Source of the DNA: CAYNHQ01 sp964397255
GTDB lineage: Bacteria; Bdellovibrionota_G; JALEGL01; DATDPG01
DNA: 64,000 nt
Reading direction: 5' to 3'
NCBI GenBank assembly: GCA_964397255.1
Contig: CAYNHQ010000012.1
Location: 1-64,000, forward strand
Shown: piece by piece, positions 42,711-49,579 of the stretch
How positions within the stretch are numbered: the first letter of the stretch is position 1
Layout of the letters: the number at the start of each line of letters is the position of its first letter
The notes under the pieces: generated by a model
Seen by the model: only the letters and a program-made list of their open reading frames with translations
The model's database searches: none
Told to the model about the DNA's origin: nothing
Translations under genes and position numbers: made by a program

Positions 42711-43625
42711 CTAGTGGTGATGCTCGAGCCAACGCTGGCAATCCATCGCGGCCATGCAACCCGAACCTGCCGCCGTAACGGCCTGGCGGTACACATGATC
42801 TTGAACGTCTCCCGAAGCAAACACTCCTTCCACACTGGTCTTCGATCCGTCATGTGTGACGATATAACCGTTCTCATCGAGTTGAATCTGTCCCTCGAAA
42901 AGGGATGTGTTCGGACGATGGCCGATGGCCACGAAAAAGCCTTGGCATTCGAATTCACTCGTTTTCCCGGTTTTTACATTTCTCAATTTTGCGCTTTTGA
43001 CATCGTTTTCTCCAACCACATCTTCCACGACGGTGTCATAGAGAACCTCGATCTTTGGATTCTTCAGCGCCTTTTCCACCATGATCGGCGAAGCACGGAA
43101 TTTATCGCGCCGGTGAATAAGAGTTACTTTCGAGGCGTATCGAGTCAGAAATGTCGCTTCCTCCATCGCCGTATCTCCCCCCCCGACCACAATCACTTTT
43201 GAGTTTTTAAAAAAAGCTCCATCGCAAGTGGCGCACGTGGAAACTCCACGGCCCATCAAACGAGTCTCATTCTTGAGACCCAAAAGCTTCGCCGTGGCTC
43301 CTGTTGATAGGATGATGGACTCGGCTTCAAACTTTTCCGCTCCGACTTCAACCTTAAATGGACGTTTGGAAAAATCGACTTTTGTTACATCTTTGGTCAC
43401 CAGGCGTGTCCCAAATCGTTCCGCCTGGGCTCGAAATTCCTTCATCAAATCGGGCCCCATGATTCCCTTGGGAAACCCGGGATAGTTTTCCACATCGGTG
43501 GTGGTCATTAGCTGGCCCCCTGCCTGATATCCCTCAAACGTGAGGGGGTTTAAAAGAGCGCGTGATGTATAGATGGCCGCGGTTAACCCGGCTGGACCTG
43601 AACCGATAATGATCACCTTTTCCAT
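42711..43625 (-). CDS. trxB: Thioredoxin reductase
   Basis: A 304-residue NADPH-dependent flavoenzyme reducing thioredoxin. It has FAD motif GSGPAGLTAAIY, redox pair Cys131/Cys134 in CATCDG, NADPH motif VVGGGDTAMEEA and the C-terminal FAD contact GVFASGDVQD. Length and order are standard for low-molecular-weight TrxB. It is the first gene of the long minus-strand run and is divergent from a PilZ gene. Confidence 0.97.
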   Translation of the reverse strand: MEKVIIIGSGPAGLTAAIYTSRALLNPLTFEGYQAGGQLMTTTDVENYPGFPKGIMGPDLMKEFRAQAERFGTRLVTKDVTKVDFSKRPFKVEVGAEKFEAESIILSTGATAKLLGLKNETRLMGRGVSTCATCDGAFFKNSKVIVVGGGDTAMEEATFLTRYASKVTLIHRRDKFRASPIMVEKALKNPKIEVLYDTVVEDVVGENDVKSAKLRNVKTGKTSEFECQGFFVAIGHRPNTSLFEGQIQLDENGYIVTHDGSKTSVEGVFASGDVQDHVYRQAVTAAGSGCMAAMDCQRWLEHHH

Positions 43626-43693
43626 GGGGGCGTGAATGTAAACACAACTCCCCCTCTCGACAAGCTTCCCAATCCAAGTGATCGTGATACCTT

Positions 43694-44053
43694 ATGAAAA
43701 TGGCGCTTGATGACGATAAGCGAGCCCCAGGGGGAACCCGAGCGAAAGTGGAGTTCGATGTCGACTTGGGATCCTACGAAAAGTATTACCTGAGTAAGTT
43801 TGAGAATATTTCCAGTGGCGGCGCCTTCGTCCGGACCCGCGAACTTCAAGCCGTGGGAACTATGGTGGACCTCCGATTTAAACTTCCCAATGACCGGAAT
43901 TTGATCCAGGCCAAAGCCGAAGTCATCTGGACCTACAATCAGGCCGGCCAAGGTGAGCCGAATTCGAGTGGAATGGGCGTTAAATTCATCGAAATTGAAG
44001 AGAAGGATCGGCACAAAATCGCCAATTTTGTCGCTCAGTTCGTTCGCGATTAG
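43694..44053 (+). CDS. PilZ-domain protein
   Basis: The 119-residue protein matches the myxobacterial-type PilZ pattern: ENISSGGAFVRT, then TMVDLRFKLP, AEVIWTYN and GMGVKFIEI. The (D/N)xSxxG part of the c-di-GMP site is present as NISSGG. The upstream RxxxR motif is not canonical (RAPGGTR has five residues between the arginines), so binding of c-di-GMP is uncertain. It converges with the Nudix gene, overlapping by 4 bases. Confidence 0.85.
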   Translation: MKMALDDDKRAPGGTRAKVEFDVDLGSYEKYYLSKFENISSGGAFVRTRELQAVGTMVDLRFKLPNDRNLIQAKAEVIWTYNQAGQGEPNSSGMGVKFIEIEEKDRHKIANFVAQFVRD

Positions 44054-44454
44054 TTCTTTTGAAGTTCCCGTATAAACGGGAGATCGGCTTCCAAAAAATC
44101 ATAGTCCGACATCTCTTTCGGTGTCACCCAGGCGATGGCTTGGTGGTCACGGCAAGAGGCCTGTGCGCCCGGCTCAATTCGACAGCGATAGAATCGAACA
44201 TGAACAAATAAATCTCCATAGTCATGAATGACTTCCGAAAGGTATTTCTCCACAATGGCCTGAACTCCGTGCTCTTCTTGAATTTCTCTTATGAGTGCCG
44301 CTTCTTCTGATTCGCCCGGCCGGACTTTTCCCCCCGGGAATTCCCATTTTCCCTTCCGTGCCCCCGGCTCCTTCCGCTGGCCAATGAGAATTTTACCTTC
44401 CCTCTCAATTACCGCCGCCACGACCCTAACTGTTCGGGATTTGCTCAAGTACAC
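44050..44454 (-). CDS. Nudix hydrolase, MutT-like
   Basis: A 134-residue protein with a perfect Nudix box, from GKVRPGESEEAALIREIQEE through HGV, and the MutT-like start VVAAVIEREGKILIGQR, GKWEFPGG. Such enzymes hydrolyse oxidised nucleoside triphosphates such as 8-oxo-dGTP, or other nucleoside diphosphate derivatives. The annotated start overlaps the upstream nucleotidyltransferase gene by 29 bases; a GTG a few codons on would reduce this. Confidence 0.92.
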   Translation of the reverse strand: MYLSKSRTVRVVAAVIEREGKILIGQRKEPGARKGKWEFPGGKVRPGESEEAALIREIQEEHGVQAIVEKYLSEVIHDYGDLFVHVRFYRCRIEPGAQASCRDHQAIAWVTPKEMSDYDFLEADLPFIRELQKN

Positions 44455-44998
44455 TCATCCATTCTTTGTTTAACCTGAGCGCTTCAATTCTGTTTAGTAA
44501 CTCTTTGGAACTTGTGATCTCCGGCATTTTTCGAAGAACGCCTACAATATCTCGCACGTGCTTTTCACTTCTCCCTTCGCGAAAATATTCTAGTTTGCGC
44601 GCAATCACATATTCTGGCGGAGCAATGGCTATTGAACTTTCACCTACTTTCACTGATCTTGCGTGCGCTAGGCCCCATTTCTGAAATGCATCTCGACCCA
44701 CTAAATAGACATCGGCTTTAAATCCTGTCTCGTGGTGGATAATATTAAACGACCCCCGCTCCGTTCGTTGGATGCTAATCAGAAGTAATTCTTTCGGAGG
44801 AACGTAAAAAAGATCATCCGGGAAAACCTTCCTAAGAGCATCTATTTGATTAGGATTGATTTCCACAACAAGATCAACGTCGTGCGTGAGTCTCGGTTCC
44901 CCATAAATCACGCAGGCGATGCTCCCAGTGATGATGTAAGGAATACCTGCTTCTTGAAAACGGGCGGTATAGAGGCGAACTAAATCAATCGTTTGCAT
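44426..44998 (-). CDS. Nucleotidyltransferase (DUF6036/AbiEii-like)
   Basis: A 190-residue protein of the DNA polymerase beta-type nucleotidyltransferase superfamily. It has ITGSIACVIYG for the GS motif, THDVDLVVEI for the DxD metal site, and the C-terminal PPEYVIARKLEYFREGRSEK. Start ATG 44998 (MQTIDLVRL) is chosen because it matches the family N-terminus and overlaps the small upstream gene by 14 bases. Relatives are toxins or accessory tRNA-modifying enzymes in toxin-antitoxin-like pairs. The remnant at 1739-1984 is a broken relative. Confidence 0.85.
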   Translation of the reverse strand: MQTIDLVRLYTARFQEAGIPYIITGSIACVIYGEPRLTHDVDLVVEINPNQIDALRKVFPDDLFYVPPKELLLISIQRTERGSFNIIHHETGFKADVYLVGRDAFQKWGLAHARSVKVGESSIAIAPPEYVIARKLEYFREGRSEKHVRDIVGVLRKMPEITSSKELLNRIEALRLNKEWMSVLEQIPNS

Positions 44999-45194
44999 AA
45001 AGAAAAATATCGCGAACCTTCTTTTGAATTTCCTCTTCGCTCGCTTCCGGGAACTGTTGCCGCAGTCCGGCTGCCTTAAGCTCACGTGCTGTCCAATAGA
45101 GATTCAAGAAGGCCTGAAGTTTCTCTTCCGGAGTCATTCGATTAAGCCTCTCCCAATAGACACGATCGCCCTCCTGATTTATCGGCTCGGCCAT
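44985..45194 (-). CDS. Small protein paired with the nucleotidyltransferase
   Basis: A 69-residue, charged, helical protein with no known motif (RMTPEEKLQAFLNLYW, then EASEEEIQKKVRDIF). It lies directly upstream of and overlaps the nucleotidyltransferase gene by 14 bases. Small partner genes of this kind commonly accompany this nucleotidyltransferase family, so it may be its antitoxin or cofactor; this is inference only. Confidence 0.7.
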   Translation of the reverse strand: MAEPINQEGDRVYWERLNRMTPEEKLQAFLNLYWTARELKAAGLRQQFPEASEEEIQKKVRDIFLYAND

Positions 45195-45291
45195 GATTCG
45201 ATCCTATAACATAGACATCCACGGGGAAATAGAACCTGAAAACTCACTTTCTTGTTCATTGGAGGGAGCGAACTTACAATGGTTTGTCTCT

Positions 45292-45987
45292 ATGTCCAGC
45301 CGGCCGTTGATTGGAATTTCGCCTTACGTCCTCCAAAACAAGAAGGGAAGAGAAATGGTCGCGACTTACCGCAGCTACATTCGGGCTTTAGAAAGCGCGG
45401 GTGCGGATGTCATTCTCCTTACTCCTCGCGTGACGCTCATTCCCCGCTATCTCAAACTTTTGGACGGCCTGCTTCTGACCGGGGGTGACGATATTCACCC
45501 GAAATATTTCGGTCGGCGGGTTGGAGACACGAAATTGGTGGTTTCCCACGACGATCGAACTCGATTTGAACTAAAATTGGCAAAAGCTTTTCTCCGAACG
45601 AAAAAACCGCTGTTGGGGATATGCCTAGGTTGCCAGACCTTGAATGTCGCGAAGGGAGGGACACTCCTCCTCGATATTCAATCGGAGCTTCCCAGGACTC
45701 GAGATCATCGGGAGGGAGAACATACCGTCTCTTTGACCGAACATTCCCTTCTCAGGCGAATCTTTCGCAAGTCCATGATTCGCGTGAATTCGCGCCACCA
45801 TCAGGCGATACACAAAGTGGGACGCGGACTCTGCACCACGGCGCGATCCACCGACGGCATTGTGGAAGCCATTGAAGTCCCCCGCGCGCGTTTTGCTCTG
45901 GGCGTTCAATGGCATCCTGAAGAAATTGCCTCGCGCACCGAATCCAAAAAACTCTTCCGCGCCTTCGTCCGTAGCTGCGCCTTATAA
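45292..45987 (+). CDS. Class I glutamine amidotransferase, peptidase C26 / PuuD-like
   Basis: A 231-residue gamma-glutamyl hydrolase-type protein. The nucleophile Cys111 lies in GICLGCQTLN, and the partner His208 and Glu210 in GVQWHPEE. TGGDDIHPKYF and SRHHQAIH are typical of PuuD/C26 enzymes that cleave gamma-glutamyl-GABA or similar. ATG 45292 starts the conserved domain; the open frame extends 33 codons upstream. A strong GGAGGG at 45261 is too far away to serve it, so the start is somewhat uncertain. Confidence 0.88.
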   Translation: MSSRPLIGISPYVLQNKKGREMVATYRSYIRALESAGADVILLTPRVTLIPRYLKLLDGLLLTGGDDIHPKYFGRRVGDTKLVVSHDDRTRFELKLAKAFLRTKKPLLGICLGCQTLNVAKGGTLLLDIQSELPRTRDHREGEHTVSLTEHSLLRRIFRKSMIRVNSRHHQAIHKVGRGLCTTARSTDGIVEAIEVPRARFALGVQWHPEEIASRTESKKLFRAFVRSCAL

Positions 45988-46103
45988 AAGTCACATCGGC
46001 TGATTTTGGCACAAGTTATCGCTGCCCCTTGGCAATAAAAACCCTATATTTCCCGCTGTTTAATTCATCAGACTCAGGCACCAAAATTGCTTAATTGCAG
46101 GTC

Positions 46104-46517
46104 ATGAGCAAAAAATACGTTGGTTTTGTCCTTTTTTTACTGATGGTACCCAGTTCCCTATTTTGTTTCGAAAATGTGACCGCCCGTCTCTCACGCGAAA
46201 TCGTATATCGGAATGGAACGGCTAGTGGCGACAAGAAGGTCATCGACTGTGAAATCACTCGAGGCGCTGAGGATGCTGCCGACATATCGGAGGCAATCAA
46301 GAACGCGCGCGCCGCAAATCGCTCGCATCTAGATGTTAATTCCGAACCGACGATCGAAGGTGCATCTTCTGTGAACTATTATGCTCACGAAGGAGATTCA
46401 AAATTCCCGATCCTCACTATTCTCTATCAGTCCAGTGCGCCGGTACTGGGCACGTTTAAAGAGGGCACGAGTGAATTGATTGATCTTATCAACCGCGAAT
46501 GCGGCACACTTAAATAG
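46104..46517 (+). CDS. Small secreted protein of unknown function
   Basis: A 137-residue protein with a Sec signal peptide (MSKKYVGFVLFLLMVPSSLF). The mature part is beta-rich with two Cys (VIDCEITRG and NRECGTLK) that may form a disulfide linking its ends. No family is recognised. ATG 46104 is preferred to an in-frame TTG at 46095. It converges with the MFS transporter gene. Confidence 0.7.
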   Translation: MSKKYVGFVLFLLMVPSSLFCFENVTARLSREIVYRNGTASGDKKVIDCEITRGAEDAADISEAIKNARAANRSHLDVNSEPTIEGASSVNYYAHEGDSKFPILTILYQSSAPVLGTFKEGTSELIDLINRECGTLK

Positions 46518-46525
46518 TCATTCCT

Positions 46526-47743
46526 CTAAATATTTTCAAGATAATCCAGATTCTTGCCGAAGGTTTCGGAAAGTTGAGAAAGCGAATAGAAGGCCACGAA
46601 AAGAGTAGTCATACCTACAACAAGAGCACTTTGGACTACTCCGATATGCGGCCTTAATCCTTGAAAGGCGAGCGAGACTGGAACAAGGGATCCCCGGACA
46701 AAATTCGGGACGGACGTCGTTACTGTTGCTCTCATATTCGTTCCAAATTGTTCTGAAGCATTCGTCACAAAGACCGCCCAATACCCCACGGCGAAACCGA
46801 GAGCCACGCAATAGCCATAAAATATTTTCGGATCCGTATTACTCGAAAAGAAATATACAAGAATCAAAACGCCTGTGAGAGAAAGAAAGCGAGAAATCAC
46901 TTTCCGACGACTTTTCAAATACTGGCTCAATAATCCGCTTGAAATATCTCCCAATGCGAGTCCCAAATAGGCAAAAAGAATCGCGGAACCCGCCTTAATA
47001 TTTCCTACCACACCCAGCGTTTTGGCCAATTCCGGTGAAAACGTCACCAAGATCCCAATCACGAACCAGATTGGCACGCCGATCAAAACACAGTGAAGAA
47101 ATTTTAAGAAGCGCTCGCATGATGTGAAGAGGGCCAAAAATTGTCCGCGAGAAACCGTGGCCGATTCCAATTTCTTATAAAAACCAGATTCCAGCATTTT
47201 AAAACGAAGGACGAGAAGGCCAATTCCGAGGATGCCCCCCAGGATATACGCTTGTTGCCACGTGAAGACCTCAGCCACAATCGCCGCAAAGATGGCACCC
47301 AATAAGCCGAGGCTCGCTATGATCGCCGTTCCGATTCCCCTCTTATGTGCCGACATAACCTCCGAAACCAGCGTAATGGCCGCGCCTAGTTCTCCCGCCA
47401 GGCCAATGCCAGCCACAAATCGCAAAACACCGTAGCTTTCCACATTCCAAACAAATGCGTTCGCGATATTCGCCAGGGAATAGAGAAGAATAGAACCGAA
47501 TAAAACAGACACCCTTCCCTTCTTGTCTCCCAACACTCCCCAGAGAATTCCACCCGTTAACAGTCCCGCCATTTGGCAATTCAGGAGAAAGACCCCCTTT
47601 TCCAGCAATTCGCCTCCGAGATAACCAAGAGTCTCGAGGCTCTTTTGTCGAACGATCCCAAATAAAAGTAGATCGTAAATATCGACAAAATAACCAAGAG
47701 CGGACACGACGACGGTAAAATTAAAAATTCGCTCCTGCTTCAC
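46526..47743 (-). CDS. MFS transporter
   Basis: A 405-residue membrane protein with about 12 helices. The loop 2-3 signature is GVLGDKKGR, and VDIYDLLLFG in helix 1 is characteristic of the metabolite:H+ symporter (SP-like, ProP/ShiA) branch. The substrate cannot be inferred from sequence. It is the last gene of a three-gene coupled operon, overlapping the Rsm22-like gene by 4 bases. Confidence 0.88.
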   Translation of the reverse strand: MKQERIFNFTVVVSALGYFVDIYDLLLFGIVRQKSLETLGYLGGELLEKGVFLLNCQMAGLLTGGILWGVLGDKKGRVSVLFGSILLYSLANIANAFVWNVESYGVLRFVAGIGLAGELGAAITLVSEVMSAHKRGIGTAIIASLGLLGAIFAAIVAEVFTWQQAYILGGILGIGLLVLRFKMLESGFYKKLESATVSRGQFLALFTSCERFLKFLHCVLIGVPIWFVIGILVTFSPELAKTLGVVGNIKAGSAILFAYLGLALGDISSGLLSQYLKSRRKVISRFLSLTGVLILVYFFSSNTDPKIFYGYCVALGFAVGYWAVFVTNASEQFGTNMRATVTTSVPNFVRGSLVPVSLAFQGLRPHIGVVQSALVVGMTTLFVAFYSLSQLSETFGKNLDYLENI

Positions 47744-48819
47744 CCCATCTCTCCTGTTACCCAGTCTCCCCGATGTATTGTTTTCTCCAACTTTTTCGTC
47801 TCGGATTTTCGTGGATCGAGGCGAACCACAATTTTCTGACCGGGCGCGCAGAGATTAAGATGAAGCGCATGATTCCATTCCATCCAATCACTTACCACAC
47901 GATGCCCTTCAAAGGGTTTCTCGAGCCGTTTGGGTCGAATTACTAAATAGGAATATTTGAGCCAACCGGAAGCATGGTCGAGAGATTTCTCAATTCTTCG
48001 CCGAATGGGAGGTGGAGACCACTTCGTTTCGAAATGGCACCAGTCACGCGGTTCCCGATTCAGAGGGCATTCACCGTCATGCCCGCAAGGAAAGGGAAAG
48101 CCGCATTCCATACGCTCCCGAAGGTGATCTCGAAGCATCGTCAGTTGGCGGGACGTCGATTGAAGCGCCGGTTCAATAAGGACTAGCAGCCCCCTCTCCA
48201 CGAGGCCAAACTGAAGAAGGCCTTGGAAAAACGAGATCCTATGATTTTCAGGAACACGATTCAGTTCATTGAGCATATTGGAGCAAACAATCAGATCAAA
48301 ACGCTCTTTCCAATGAATTCTTCCCCGTCCAATGTCAACTACGGCGGTTTCAAGCAGAGGCAGAGTCGAATCCAATGTTTCCCAAAGCATCTTTGCATCT
48401 GAGAGAATTTTTCGCTCTCGATCCCACGCCACGGCTTTTGTGATGTGCTGATTCGACTCCTTGGTCATCAAGGCCGCCGCCCAAAGAGAGGGGGCCGATC
48501 CGGCGCCGATGTCCAGCACCTTAATATTTCCCTTTGGCCACCCTCCTCCGCGTTTGATCTCTTCGAACGCTGCCAGGGTCCTCGCAGCGTTCGCCAAATG
48601 AAAATAGAGAAGATACGCCGAGCGGGATTCTTTGAGATGCAAATAACCTTCACGAAGATTTTTTCGATTCGATGTAAATGAATCGGAGAGCCGAGCGGCA
48701 TTCGCCGCAATCGATTTAAATAAATAAGGAGGAATCCGTCCCGTCCACTTCTCTTTCAAATAGTTTTCAAACACAAATCGGAGAAGCAACTCTTCCCATT
48801 TGGAGTAATTCACATTCAC
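47740..48819 (-). CDS. Rsm22-like small ribosomal subunit methyltransferase
   Basis: A 359-residue SAM-dependent methyltransferase of the Rsm22/METTL17 family linked to small-subunit rRNA or ribosome assembly. It has SAM motif VLDIGAGSAP at about 101-110 and CSNMLNELN near 180. A cysteine set (Cys239, Cys245, Cys251, Cys261, with HDGECPL) matches the [4Fe-4S] site reported for mitochondrial members. It overlaps both neighbours by 4 bases. Confidence 0.85.
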   Translation of the reverse strand: MNVNYSKWEELLLRFVFENYLKEKWTGRIPPYLFKSIAANAARLSDSFTSNRKNLREGYLHLKESRSAYLLYFHLANAARTLAAFEEIKRGGGWPKGNIKVLDIGAGSAPSLWAAALMTKESNQHITKAVAWDRERKILSDAKMLWETLDSTLPLLETAVVDIGRGRIHWKERFDLIVCSNMLNELNRVPENHRISFFQGLLQFGLVERGLLVLIEPALQSTSRQLTMLRDHLRERMECGFPFPCGHDGECPLNREPRDWCHFETKWSPPPIRRRIEKSLDHASGWLKYSYLVIRPKRLEKPFEGHRVVSDWMEWNHALHLNLCAPGQKIVVRLDPRKSETKKLEKTIHRGDWVTGEMG

Positions 48820-49538
48820 TTAACGACTTTACCGTGTGAGGCAAGGATCCGCTTGGCCAAGCGTGATACGCCATCGCGAACGCCGTCGCTTTTCGCAATT
48901 GTCGTAAGCTCCGTATCATTCAGAGATCCCATATGTTTTTGAACGATCGGCATCGGAGTCTTTGGGTTTTTCAGAATCGCCATCCTCACCCCATGGTTTC
49001 CCATCCATTCCGACGTACCGGCAATCGTCAAAATCATATCCGCCGTAATCGACGGCATGCGTGATATGGTAGCCACTTCTTCGATGGTGATTCGAGGATT
49101 TTTTAGAACGTAAGGATGAACCATATAGTGGGTGTCTTTCATCAGCACACGCCGTTCTTCTCGATTTCCCTTTACGGCAAGCTGAACTTTCTCCGGTGTC
49201 GTCATTTTTGATATGGTGTGGAAAACACTTTCAGAATCCATCCCCCATTTGCCATTTTTGCGGTCTTCCACAAACTTCTCGAAGGCTGTTTTAAGCGTTG
49301 GAAACCAATCCCCTTGAAGCTGAAGTCCCACTTGGAAGCCGGTGGGGGTGGGAGCGGAGTAGACTACTTCCCCCTTCAACTCAACAATCGAAATTCCTTC
49401 GGCCGTAACAGCGATTTCGGCGGCCGATCGAGCGGGCGGGTCAGTGGGCACAAAGATCATCATCCCCCCCGTTTTGAGCGTTTCCCCTACAGCAACTTCA
49501 AAAGCATCTGCGGAAGCAAAATCGGCTTTCAGTTTCAT
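48816..49538 (-). CDS. PilZ-like N-terminal domain with helical repeat C-terminal domain
   Basis: The 240-residue protein begins with a PilZ-like beta barrel (about 1-80: TGGMMIFVPT, GEVVYSAPTPTGFQVGLQ). The RxxxR and DxSxxG c-di-GMP residues are absent. The C-terminal half (about 105-235) is an alpha-helical repeat with phrases such as HPYVLKNPRITIEEVA and RMAILKNPKTPMPIVQ, like the HEAT/leucine-rich variants common in deltaproteobacteria. It is divergent from polA by 26-41 bases and heads the operon with Rsm22 and MFS. Function unknown. Confidence 0.72.
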   Translation of the reverse strand: MKLKADFASADAFEVAVGETLKTGGMMIFVPTDPPARSAAEIAVTAEGISIVELKGEVVYSAPTPTGFQVGLQLQGDWFPTLKTAFEKFVEDRKNGKWGMDSESVFHTISKMTTPEKVQLAVKGNREERRVLMKDTHYMVHPYVLKNPRITIEEVATISRMPSITADMILTIAGTSEWMGNHGVRMAILKNPKTPMPIVQKHMGSLNDTELTTIAKSDGVRDGVSRLAKRILASHGKVVK

Positions 49539-49579
49539 CGGGTAAAGTCTACCTCACTTGAAGTATGATAAAAGGCCCC

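Noticed and set aside
46006..46030. Possible sigma-54 promoter (TTGGCAC) before the 46104 gene
   Set aside because: The -24-like element is present, but no TTGC follows at the required -12 spacing.
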